Below are positions 55,221-62,982 of a stretch of DNA of 64,000 bases, one piece after another. The position numbers and the translations under genes were made by a program. Under the pieces are notes generated by a model that saw only the letters and a program-made list of their open reading frames with translations, ran no database searches and was not told the origin of the DNA. Positions within the stretch are counted from its first letter, which is position 1. Each line of letters begins with the position of its first letter. The stretch is taken from contig NZ_CP041405.1 in NCBI RefSeq assembly GCF_007066085.1, forward strand, positions 2,852,001-2,916,000. The letters run 5' to 3'. The stretch comes from Paenibacillus thiaminolyticus. Its GTDB lineage: Bacteria; Bacillota; Bacilli; Paenibacillales; Paenibacillaceae.

Positions 55221-56006
55221 TTACTCCTCAGATCCTTCCTGATACAGATTATATCGCTTGAAAAATTTCAGCACCTCTTCCTTATTCAACTGATTGGACT
55301 GGCTGAACTCGACAGTACGGCGCAAAAAGGAATCCGAGAACATATGAACTCCGATCGCCGTCAATTGATATGCCTTCTCCGGAGAGCTCGTATCGTATTC
55401 CTCCAAAGCGCCAATCTTGCGGAGCTGATCGATGTTATGAAGCAAGCGCTGGTTCGCCTTCGTCGTCTCATGCCCGAATGCATTAAGAAGTTGATCGAAA
55501 AGCGTGAACTCATGCCCAAGCACCTCTTGCTGGTAGAACATAAAGAGGAGTATCGCGAGCGCCTCCTTCGATAAGCTGCTGCGTGCCGTTCGTGCCGGGA
55601 CTCTCATCATCGCCACGACCTGATCTCGCCGCTCATCATAGATAACCCGGAAGTAGCGCGCTACCGCCTGGTTCACCCGCTGTATGAAGGAATAGAACTT
55701 GTCATCCTGCTCCGATATGCGAAGCTGCTTCTCCACTTCTCTTCTTGACAATCCGAAATTGCCAGCTCGAAGCGTAGCGGAGGATGAGAATAATATATTC
55801 ATGAAGGTAAGTTCTTCCTCTGCACTCAACACCCCTCGTAAGGAGTGCATCGCATTGAGAGGATTCGTATTTACGGCATTGATGCCATCCTGCATCTCTA
55901 TCTCTGTCTCCCTACCCGATGACGGGGAATGATGCGGATTGACGTCAGCTATGTCCGTACCCGTATCCGTGTCGATGTCCACGAAGCCCCTGTTCTGTTC
56001 ATCCAT
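55221..56006 (-). CDS. jetB: Wadjet-like JetB (MukE-like) subunit
   Basis: Protein of 261 residues: an acidic, Asp/Thr/Ser-rich tail (1-50), then tandem winged-helix-like segments (LSAEEELTFMNILFSSSATL, LSKEALAILLFMFYQQEVLG, LFDQLLNAFGHETTKANQRL). Size and position match the small KITE subunit of MukBEF-like complexes. The ATG at 56006 is better spaced to GGAGGGG than that at 56015. Name by context; sequence similarity to known JetB families cannot be tested here. Confidence 0.72.
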   Translation of the reverse strand: MDEQNRGFVDIDTDTGTDIADVNPHHSPSSGRETEIEMQDGINAVNTNPLNAMHSLRGVLSAEEELTFMNILFSSSATLRAGNFGLSRREVEKQLRISEQDDKFYSFIQRVNQAVARYFRVIYDERRDQVVAMMRVPARTARSSLSKEALAILLFMFYQQEVLGHEFTLFDQLLNAFGHETTKANQRLLHNIDQLRKIGALEEYDTSSPEKAYQLTAIGVHMFSDSFLRRTVEFSQSNQLNKEEVLKFFKRYNLYQEGSEE

Positions 56007-56011
56007 GATGA

Positions 56012-57559
56012 TCATCCCCTCCGTTCCTGATTGACATCATTTCCCGTTCCATTTTCGATGTGATCAGAAGCATAACTATCGATAGCGACCATTTCTGTAT
56101 TCTCTGCGAGGCCTGCACGCTGTTCTTCTCTATCCGTTACATGAGAACGGGTTCCGAACGTTCGCTTCCGGAGAACCTGATTGCGCTCCTCCAGACGTAA
56201 CCACTCCCAATCCTTCTCATACATGAGATCATCATTGTTCATGCCCGGGTGCGCCTTGTCAATGGACATTTTCTTATTGCCGACCAAAGCTGCGATTGCG
56301 GTCAGCGCATTGATTGCATCTCCCCACGAAGAGGAGGTTGCCTCAATCATGACCTGCTCGATTGGTGCTTCTTCCACCTGCTTCATATAATTTTCGATCG
56401 CGTCGGTCTGTATCATGGATTTCGTAAGCAGCCAATGCGATTCACCCATCAGTTCCCCCAGCTGATCCATGAATATTTCCTCTTCCCTATATTCCATATC
56501 GATATTTTCTTCCTGGATCCGGTCCACAACAGGCTCGTACGTCTCCAAATAATGCACAGCCTCTGAAATGGCTTCTGCCGACAGCGGCACAGCGAACTTG
56601 ACGGGCATCCACAACCCATCTACCGCTTCCCCTGCGTACTGATCTTGCTCCATGAAGCTCATTAGCTGATACACATTAGGGATATCCGATTCCAGCGGAG
56701 GATCATACATTTGCACGATAAACTCTCTCACCTTCTCCGGATGGATGGTAGATGACAGCAATGTCTGCTGCATCGCCGTAAATTTCAAATATTTATTGAT
56801 CATGCCGAGGCTCAAGTTCGTTCCTTCCGCCAGCACAGCGGTTCCCTGCTGCATAAGATTGCTCAGAACGAGACTGTCCTCCAGTGTCTGGAACTGACGG
56901 AACCGCTCGGTGAGCTTCGTCTCCAGCTCCTTCATCAGCTGATGGATAATCTCCAACTGCGGCAAGGCATTGCGATCAGCCAGCATCTCCAGCTCCCGCT
57001 CCTTCATCAGTTGAATGGCATTCTCGACATTGCGAATCATGCTGGCGATCTTGTTGCCGCCCGATATACCATGATCGTCATAGGCTTCGCTAAGCTCCGC
57101 ATCCCTTCTCGCTTGAAAGAGCGAGCGTCCGATATCATCGTGCATGTAGTAAGCCAGAGAGTCGTTCGCGAGCCGGATCAGCGCATCCATCATCCGCTTG
57201 CCTACATCTCGCATCTTCAACTGCCTCGATTGTTTGGATATCCAATTGTATTTCACAAGCACGTTGACAATCTGAGATACCCTGCTCTTGGACGGCGGCT
57301 CTGGATCATGAATGAATCGATTCCGATATCGATAGAACAACGTATCCGAGTTCTCGATTGGATCATCCAGCCCAAGCGCCTCTTCATTAATCAACTGAAT
57401 GATCCGTAAAAACCGCAATATTTCAGATGGAGAATGGAACGCATTTTGGGAACCAAGATCGCTCAGTACTCCTGACAAATAGGCAATATCCCGCATCGAC
57501 TGAAACAGTTCTGGCGAGGACTCTCCGCTCTGAAAAATCGAAATTAAAGGCTGATCCAT
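56012..57559 (-). CDS. jetA: Wadjet-like JetA (MukF-like kleisin) subunit
   Basis: Protein of 515 residues, mostly helical, with an N-terminal winged-helix-like segment (PPSKSRVSQIVNVLVKYNWI), a helical middle (ALPQLEIIHQLMKELETKLT) and a C-terminal region (TSSSWGDAINALTAIAALV) that may contact JetC. AGGAGTGG precedes ATG 57559, overlapping jetD by 16 bp. Role as the kleisin linking the JetC heads is inferred from gene order and architecture. Confidence 0.72.
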   Translation of the reverse strand: MDQPLISIFQSGESSPELFQSMRDIAYLSGVLSDLGSQNAFHSPSEILRFLRIIQLINEEALGLDDPIENSDTLFYRYRNRFIHDPEPPSKSRVSQIVNVLVKYNWISKQSRQLKMRDVGKRMMDALIRLANDSLAYYMHDDIGRSLFQARRDAELSEAYDDHGISGGNKIASMIRNVENAIQLMKERELEMLADRNALPQLEIIHQLMKELETKLTERFRQFQTLEDSLVLSNLMQQGTAVLAEGTNLSLGMINKYLKFTAMQQTLLSSTIHPEKVREFIVQMYDPPLESDIPNVYQLMSFMEQDQYAGEAVDGLWMPVKFAVPLSAEAISEAVHYLETYEPVVDRIQEENIDMEYREEEIFMDQLGELMGESHWLLTKSMIQTDAIENYMKQVEEAPIEQVMIEATSSSWGDAINALTAIAALVGNKKMSIDKAHPGMNNDDLMYEKDWEWLRLEERNQVLRKRTFGTRSHVTDREEQRAGLAENTEMVAIDSYASDHIENGTGNDVNQERRG

Positions 57560-58908
57560 CGCCGCCACTCCTCTGCATCTCCTAATACTTGTTCCTGCTC
57601 CAACCTCGTCTTCTGAAGCAAGTCTTTCATGTAACTTTGGTATGTGATCCAATTGGTAACTACTCGATGATCATGGGTAATCCATTTGATCGTAAGATGT
57701 TCCTGCGCAGCAACGATATCCATCATTTCTCGTGAGATGAGGAGGCCGTCCTCATCATAGTCGCTCCAGAGGAGCACCTGAACAATGCGGCTATTCTTCA
57801 GCAGTTGATGAATGAGACGCCGATGGGAGCTTCTGATGTGGCCATCTACACAGGCGATGAACAAGCATGACTCCTTCACGAAATCCCGTTCGGCAGCGAT
57901 CCTCGTCAAGATGCCCCGATTCTCGACCAGCCACAGCGTGGACGCATTCGTGCGGTACTGATCCTGTCCAATCGACAAATCCGTCAACGCATGAACAGGC
58001 CCCGGCTGATAGCTTGACCATTGCCCGCTCAAATGCCCTGCAAAGTAGAAGGGCGTAATCTGTCCGGGACTGATTAGCCCGAACATGGCCGCTGGCTGCG
58101 TGCTCCACTGCTCCAGGGCATGGAGAAACTCATCCTTGTCGCGATCAAAGGCTTTGGAGCCTCCTATATCTCCAACATACTGCGCGCCGATCTCTTTCCA
58201 GTCGAACACCTCTTGATGAATGGCGATAGACAGAAACGCCAGTACGAACTGTAAAAATCTCATCCTCTTCGGCATCCCCCAAGACGATGACAGAGCATCC
58301 GATTGTCTCAGTTCTTCATTCGTCCATTGAAGGCTGGCGGATACATGCGAGATAAGCGGAGATAGCAAGGCAGCACGATCATGAAGTTGATTCTGCGCGC
58401 TATTCCATTTTTCCAGAACACGCTCGATCTCTGCATGGTATGTCTTCAACCAGCTTTCCTTCTCCTGCTGTACCTCAGCGGCCTGTTTTTGCAAGTAAAT
58501 ATATAAAAGATACCCCATTCGGTAATGAACTCGCTCCACCGTCTTGCCATCTCGCTTCAAGCGAAGCTCCTTAATAATCCAGCCCTTGCTTAGCCAATCA
58601 AAGGCCTGACCTTCATCTGCAAGTATTGCTCGCTTGCCGGGAGTCCATTGAAGCAGTTGCGCATCCGGGACAAGTGTCTCATCATGCAAGTTGGAATCCC
58701 TGAGTAACGCTAGTGATAGGATGCCGACCTTTCTCAAGGTTCTTGCAGTTCGCTTCATAACTGAAATATCTGCAAGAGGAGAAATGACATCGGTAAGCGT
58801 ATCTCTATCCAACTGCTCGTCTTTTTTTAGAATGAACTCATTGATATATTGAAAGAGCCCCTCGTTCGCTAACACGATTACACTGGCCTCCTCACTTGTC
58901 TGCACCAT
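57544..58908 (-). CDS. jetD: Wadjet-like JetD (Toprim nuclease) subunit
   Basis: Protein of about 454 residues. The C-terminal Toprim domain (about 300-400) shows the conserved Glu in WLVENRGILTRIAAERDF and the acidic cluster LLWSDYDEDGLLISREM, matching the DUF2220/DUF2399-type nuclease of Wadjet that cuts closed circular DNA. The N-terminal part is helical, probably the JetA/JetC-binding arm. Start uncertain: ATG 58908 chosen; GTG 58938 also in frame. First gene of the operon. Confidence 0.82.
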   Translation of the reverse strand: MVQTSEEASVIVLANEGLFQYINEFILKKDEQLDRDTLTDVISPLADISVMKRTARTLRKVGILSLALLRDSNLHDETLVPDAQLLQWTPGKRAILADEGQAFDWLSKGWIIKELRLKRDGKTVERVHYRMGYLLYIYLQKQAAEVQQEKESWLKTYHAEIERVLEKWNSAQNQLHDRAALLSPLISHVSASLQWTNEELRQSDALSSSWGMPKRMRFLQFVLAFLSIAIHQEVFDWKEIGAQYVGDIGGSKAFDRDKDEFLHALEQWSTQPAAMFGLISPGQITPFYFAGHLSGQWSSYQPGPVHALTDLSIGQDQYRTNASTLWLVENRGILTRIAAERDFVKESCLFIACVDGHIRSSHRRLIHQLLKNSRIVQVLLWSDYDEDGLLISREMMDIVAAQEHLTIKWITHDHRVVTNWITYQSYMKDLLQKTRLEQEQVLGDAEEWRRWISL

Positions 58909-58989
58909 GTATCCAATCCGTTCTATTCTTCCGTACACTCATTCTATCAAAAAAATCGATGCAGGCGTGAGATAAGGAAATGATGCCAA

Positions 58990-59013
58990 AAAAGCCACCC
59001 CTGCTCTCCGGCA
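58990..59013 (+). repeat. 24-bp direct repeat, second copy (left copy at 51258)
   Basis: Identical to 51258-51281. Here only one arm of the hairpin is kept and it is not a full terminator. It lies upstream of jetD, so the two copies enclose the jet operon and fic remnant. Confidence 0.75.
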
Positions 59014-59061
59014 AAAGAAGCTATAGTCCATATATTAAAGCAGGCTATCTGTTCACGAGTA

Positions 59062-59077
59062 AACGCACTAGTGCGTT
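59062..59077. promoter_or_regulatory. 16-bp perfect palindrome
   Basis: AACGCACTAGTGCGTT followed by GGTTTTT, between jetD and blaI. Operator or terminator-like; no partner identified. Confidence 0.4.
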
Positions 59078-59158
59078 GGTTTTTGTCGTGATTCGCAGGC
59101 AGTACAGGGTGTTTGGGCATGTCACAAAAAAGCGGGAGAGCATTCTGTACAAAGTATG

Positions 59159-59211
59159 TTGACTTTACCAGACTGCAGTTGTAGCATAATTCATAACTAC
59201 ATGCGTAGTTT
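59159..59211 (+). promoter_or_regulatory. Promoter and BlaI-type operators before blaI
   Basis: TTGACT (59159-59164) and TAGCAT 17 bp downstream. Two dyads lie on it: CTGCAGTTGTAG (59173-59184) and AACTACATGCGTAGTT (59195-59210), the second matching the ACTACA-TGTAGT operator class. The layout is the same as before the 61735 gene, which supports autoregulation. Confidence 0.65.
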
Positions 59212-59238
59212 TGCAAATTGATTTTGGAGGTTTTATGC

Positions 59239-59649
59239 ATGAATCAAATACCGCCCATTACGGATGCAGAGTTGGAAATTATGCGCGTCTTGTGGACAAA
59301 TCCGAATTGCCTTTCGAACGAGGTCGTCAAGAAAATGACGGATCGAATGGGGTGGAGCCCGAATACGACTCGGACGCTCCTCAGTCGTCTGGTGCAGAAG
59401 GAAGCGGCGGGCGCAAAGCTGGAAAAGGGTTCGAAGCGCACCCAATTATTTTATCCGATCATCAGCGAGCAGGAGTACCTGCGGTCTGAAACCAAATCCT
59501 TCATGAAAAAACTGTATGGCGGAGCATTGAAGCCAATGTTGGCCAACTTTTTGCAGGATAAAAAGCTGAATGCGCAAGAAATCGAGGATCTGAAGGCATT
59601 GTTTGACGAAAACCGCAGCGACGGGGAATCGGAAAAGAGAGAGCCCTGA
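59239..59649 (+). CDS. BlaI/MecI-family repressor
   Basis: Winged-helix repressor of 136 residues: ITDAELEIMRVLWTNPN, WSPNTTRTLLSRLVQKEA (recognition helix) and a C-terminal dimerisation part that is usually cut to relieve repression. ATG 59239 behind TTTGGAGG. Its stop overlaps the blaR1-like start (TGATG). Binding to the operators at 59173-59210 and 61655-61696 is inferred. Confidence 0.9.
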   Translation: MNQIPPITDAELEIMRVLWTNPNCLSNEVVKKMTDRMGWSPNTTRTLLSRLVQKEAAGAKLEKGSKRTQLFYPIISEQEYLRSETKSFMKKLYGGALKPMLANFLQDKKLNAQEIEDLKALFDENRSDGESEKREP

Positions 59650-61523
59650 TGAGTCCTGCATGGAACGAATGTTTATTGTCGTTCTTCGGCTGGGTCATCC
59701 GCGGGTCGTTAATGGCCGGCATCCTGGTCGTGCTTGTCCTGAGTTTACAATTTCTGCTGCGCAAAAGGCTTGAGGCTAGATGGAAATATTGGCTCTGGTT
59801 GCCTGTGGCGATTCGTCTACTGCTCCCTTGGGCGCCGGAATCCTCGCTTAGCTTATACAATGTTCTGCCTGTGGATGTCTTAGCGCCCGGAATTCAACAA
59901 CAAACTCCAAATGCATCGGCTTGGCATCAATGGTGGAAGGGGTCAGGGGGGAATAACGAAGAGACAGCTCAAATAGAGCGTTCCTACACCCCGGAGAAAA
60001 GCAGCCAAATAAGAGGAGATGCGGAAGTTTCAGATCCGTCCCATAAATCGGGAACTGTGCGGGACATAAGCATCTGGTGGAGCGGGTTCAAACAAATGGG
60101 ATTCACCAATCTGCTGATGTTGGTTTGGCTTGCAGGCGTGCTGTTTCTTGCGGCGAAGACGGCATACGACCAGCTTCGATTGCAACAAGCTCTGCGCGCG
60201 GGCCGATGTATTGACACGCCTTTGTTATCGGCAGTCTTCAGCGAAACGAAGCAGCTAATGGGCGTAAAGCGTGAAGTGCGGTTTGTAGCAAGTGAGCGCA
60301 TTCCTGGGCCTGCCGTAGTCGGTGTTCACAAGCCGGCGATCGTTGTTTCGCCGAGTCTGCTCGTTACGCTGCGAGAGCATCAGCTTCGGTGTATTTTGGC
60401 GCACGAATTTGCGCATATACAGCGGAGGGATGTGGCGGTGAATTGGACGATGCACATTTTGCTCATTCTCCATTGGTTTAATCCATTGTTGTGGCTTGCC
60501 GTACATAAAACAAGGCAGGATCAGGAGATGGCCTGCGATGCATGCGTACTGAATCGGATGAGTTCTCAGCCAAATCTACAGCATATCAATACATATGGGC
60601 AAACCATCATCCATGTGCTGGAGCATTTTCATTTGTCAGGCAAACGACATCAGCCAGGGCTTGCCGGATTGTCTGCGACGCATAAACAAATGAAGAAAAG
60701 GTTGTTAATGATCAAGCGATTTCATAAAAGATCCTATCATTTATCCATTTTGGGGATGGCGATTATTGTTGCGCTTGGCAGCGTGACGCTGGTAAATGCG
60801 AAGGGAAACGATGTTGGGGCCGCTCCATCCCCTGATGTCAACGAGATTGCCTTGAAAACGGCGGCAACTAAACCAAAAGCTGAAGGTGAAGGCGAAATGC
60901 TGGAGAAAGCGGAGAAAGAGAGAGTCGCCAAACTGCTTGAAAAAAATCCGGATGATACGTATATCGTATATGTCAGCAATGAATTAAAGAAAGAAAAGGG
61001 CGGCCGAGAAGTTTTTCTCATGGGAGGCTCACCTCCTGCATTCGATACATATGAGGCTTACCTCAAAAGAGCATCGACCTTGAAAGAGGCGGTCCTGCAG
61101 CAGCCAGCGGACTTGCCGGAGGGCTATACTTTCGCCGAAGCGAATATTTATTTCGTGTTCACTTCTAAGAATTTTGCACCAGTAAAAGCCGAGGCTAAAA
61201 AGCTGGGGAAACAGGTATATTCCAAGAAAATTAACGTGACAAAAAGCCACCACATCGGGTTAACGTACACGAATGGAGAAGACTTTATCTCATTTCAGAG
61301 CTTTCATTTTGACGAGGAAGATGTAAAAGATAAGAAGAGGAAAGAAAAGGAATACAACTATACATCCGCTAAAGACAGAGAAAAGAAAGATCCGAAGCAT
61401 GAAGGAAGAAATTATCTTAGCTGGGAAGAAGGTGAAAAAAGCTTTCAAATCGTAACCAATAAGGGTAATCCATTGATGGAAGAAGACCTAATCAAGCTGG
61501 CGAAAACGGCTGTAAAAAAATAG
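59649..61523 (+). CDS. BlaR1-like M56 metalloprotease sensor with a DUF4367-like extracellular domain
   Basis: Membrane sensor-protease of 624 residues. Several N-terminal helices are followed by the zinc motif HEFAH (about residue 252), the partner Glu in DQEMACDACVL, and a last helix near 365-385. Instead of the penicillin-binding sensor of BlaR1/MecR1, residues 390-624 form a Lys/Glu-rich domain (GREVFLMGGSPPAFDTYEAY, GLTYTNGEDFISFQSFHF) that resembles DUF4367. The next gene encodes nearly the same domain as a secreted protein. So it signals something other than beta-lactams. It would cleave or trigger cleavage of the BlaI-like repressor. Confidence 0.88.
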   Translation: MSPAWNECLLSFFGWVIRGSLMAGILVVLVLSLQFLLRKRLEARWKYWLWLPVAIRLLLPWAPESSLSLYNVLPVDVLAPGIQQQTPNASAWHQWWKGSGGNNEETAQIERSYTPEKSSQIRGDAEVSDPSHKSGTVRDISIWWSGFKQMGFTNLLMLVWLAGVLFLAAKTAYDQLRLQQALRAGRCIDTPLLSAVFSETKQLMGVKREVRFVASERIPGPAVVGVHKPAIVVSPSLLVTLREHQLRCILAHEFAHIQRRDVAVNWTMHILLILHWFNPLLWLAVHKTRQDQEMACDACVLNRMSSQPNLQHINTYGQTIIHVLEHFHLSGKRHQPGLAGLSATHKQMKKRLLMIKRFHKRSYHLSILGMAIIVALGSVTLVNAKGNDVGAAPSPDVNEIALKTAATKPKAEGEGEMLEKAEKERVAKLLEKNPDDTYIVYVSNELKKEKGGREVFLMGGSPPAFDTYEAYLKRASTLKEAVLQQPADLPEGYTFAEANIYFVFTSKNFAPVKAEAKKLGKQVYSKKINVTKSHHIGLTYTNGEDFISFQSFHFDEEDVKDKKRKEKEYNYTSAKDREKKDPKHEGRNYLSWEEGEKSFQIVTNKGNPLMEEDLIKLAKTAVKK

Positions 61524-61530
61524 CTTTGTT

Positions 61531-61570
61531 GCCCATGCAGTCTGAAATAGAATGCAGAGGCTATCTTTTT
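61531..61570 (+). terminator. Terminator after the blaR1-like gene
   Basis: GCCCATGCA ... TGCAGAGGC followed by TATCTTTTT. The same loop (GTCTGAAAT) recurs in the hairpin at 62574-62606, so the duplication behind the paralogue includes the terminator. Confidence 0.65.
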
Positions 61571-61643
61571 GAGCGTGATCCGAAGGTTGAAATAGGTCAA
61601 CTTTTGCAAGTATGAAAAGTGAAGAAATTTTACATCAATGATG

Positions 61644-61696
61644 TTGACATTTACAAACTACAACTGTAGTATATTACTAAACTACATTTGTAGTTT
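61644..61696 (+). promoter_or_regulatory. Promoter with two BlaI-type operators before the secreted paralogue
   Basis: TTGACA (61644-61649), then TAGTAT 17 bp on. Operators AAACTACAACTGTAGTA (61655-61671) lies in the spacer/-10 and AAACTACATTTGTAGTTT (61679-61696) covers the start of transcription. Both are near-perfect ACTACA-TGTAGT dyads. Confidence 0.8.
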
Positions 61697-61734
61697 ATTT
61701 TGATTGAAATCAATAATGAGAGGAGTACTACAAA

Positions 61735-62520
61735 ATGAAAGCAGCATCAAAAGTAGCAATTACAGCATTAAGCAGTATTTTATTACTGGGTTCTTCGATG
61801 AACCTAACGACAGAGGCGGCCCCATCCCGTGCTTCAAGCGACATCGCCTTGAAGACGGCAGCCGCTAAACCTAAGGCGATAGATGAAGGGGAAAGGTTAG
61901 AAAAAGAAGAGAAGGATAAAATAAACAAGTTGATGAAAGAAAATCCGGATGATACGTATATGTTATATGTCAGCAATGAATTAAAGAAAGAAAAAGGCGG
62001 CCGAGAAGTTTTTCTCTTTGGAGGCTCGCCCCCAAGTTTCGATACATATGAGGCTTATCTCAAAAGAGCATCGACCTTGAAAGAGGCGGTTCTGCAGCAG
62101 CCAACTGACTTGCCGGAGGGCTATACCTTAAGCAAAGCGAATATTTATTTCGTGTTCACTCCTAAGGATTTTGCAGCAGTGAAAGCCGAGGCTAAAAAGC
62201 TAGGCAAACAAATATATTCCAAGAAGATGAACGTAACAAAAAGCCACCACATCGGGTTAACGTACACGAATGGAGAAGACTTTATCTCATTTCAGAGTTT
62301 TCATTTTGACGAGGAAGATGTAAAAGATAAGAAGAGGAAAGAAAAAGAATACACCTATACATCCGCTAAAGACAGAGAAAAGGAAGATCCGAAGCACGAA
62401 GGAAGAAATTCTCTTAGCTGGGGGGAAGGTGAAAAAAGCTTTCAAATCGTAACCAATAAGGGTAATCCGTTGACGGAAGAAGACCTGATCAAGCTGGCGA
62501 AAACGGCAGTAAAAAAATAG
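61735..62520 (+). CDS. Secreted paralogue of the BlaR1-like sensor domain (DUF4367-like)
   Basis: Exported protein of 261 residues. The signal peptide MKAASKVAITALSSILLLGS is probably cut near TEA-A. From about residue 35 it parallels the C-terminal 235 residues of the preceding sensor almost residue for residue (DDTYMLYVSNELKKEKGGRE, KSHHIGLTYTNGEDFISFQS). AGAGGAG precedes the ATG. Under two strong operators it is the evident target of the BlaI-like repressor. A soluble decoy, co-receptor or the induced effector itself are all possible. Confidence 0.85.
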   Translation: MKAASKVAITALSSILLLGSSMNLTTEAAPSRASSDIALKTAAAKPKAIDEGERLEKEEKDKINKLMKENPDDTYMLYVSNELKKEKGGREVFLFGGSPPSFDTYEAYLKRASTLKEAVLQQPTDLPEGYTLSKANIYFVFTPKDFAAVKAEAKKLGKQIYSKKMNVTKSHHIGLTYTNGEDFISFQSFHFDEEDVKDKKRKEKEYTYTSAKDREKEDPKHEGRNSLSWGEGEKSFQIVTNKGNPLTEEDLIKLAKTAVKK

Positions 62521-62573
62521 CTTTGTAAACGGAATGATTGTAGAAATGATGAAGATATAATAGGTCTTGTAAA

Positions 62574-62606
62574 AGCCCATGCAGTCTGAAATTGGATGCA
62601 TGGGCT
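62574..62606 (+). terminator. Terminator-like hairpin after the secreted paralogue
   Basis: AGCCCATGCA / TGCATGGGCT, perfect 10-bp stem; T-poor tail (ATCTACTCC). Between 62607 and 62871 I see no gene or clear signal. Confidence 0.6.
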
Positions 62607-62871
62607 ATCTACTCCCCGGGCAATGGAGCACCATCGCCATCATAGCTAACTCTTCGCTTCGTTGGTATCGAGCCAAAAGTTCCGTAGAGAACTGCCCGTT
62701 ACGGTAAGCTGCACGTTCTCTTAGCGCTCATGGTGCCCCGCCCCCAACTGTTCCGTTGCTTATGCCTGCAACACTTGGTTCAGATGGGCCGAGGCTCCTT
62801 GCTGTGGCTCTTCTTTTTGCCATTTGCTTTTTACATAAGGATACGCACTTAGCTAGCTCTCTCTAGCTCTC

Positions 62872-62982
62872 TTACCAAGGGTGGACACTTCCTGAACCGC
62901 CAGTAAACGTGGATGCTGTTGTGGTTATTATAACAGTGCTAAGAAGGACATTAAAAGTTAGTTTTTTCATTTTGTTTCTCAC
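62872..62982 (-). CDS. 36-residue pro-peptide, candidate quorum-sensing signal
   Basis: Too short for usual gene finding. From GTG 62982, which overlaps the TGA of the TPR regulator (GTGA), with GGAGG seven bases upstream. Sequence has a basic N-terminus MRNKMKKLTF, a hydrophobic core NVLLSTVIITTTAS and a polar C-terminal end FTGGSGSVHPW. This is the design of Phr/PapR/NprX pro-peptides: Sec export, cleavage, re-import of a C-terminal 5-8-mer that binds the receptor. The ATG at 62970 is an alternative start giving 32 residues. The mature peptide (perhaps SVHPW or GSVHPW) is a guess. Confidence 0.7.
   Translation of the reverse strand: MRNKMKKLTFNVLLSTVIITTTASTFTGGSGSVHPW

Noticed and set aside
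58947..59240. 97-residue minus-strand frame between jetD and blaI
   Set aside because: Overlaps the operators and promoter of blaI and the 24-bp repeat; no ribosome site or family character.
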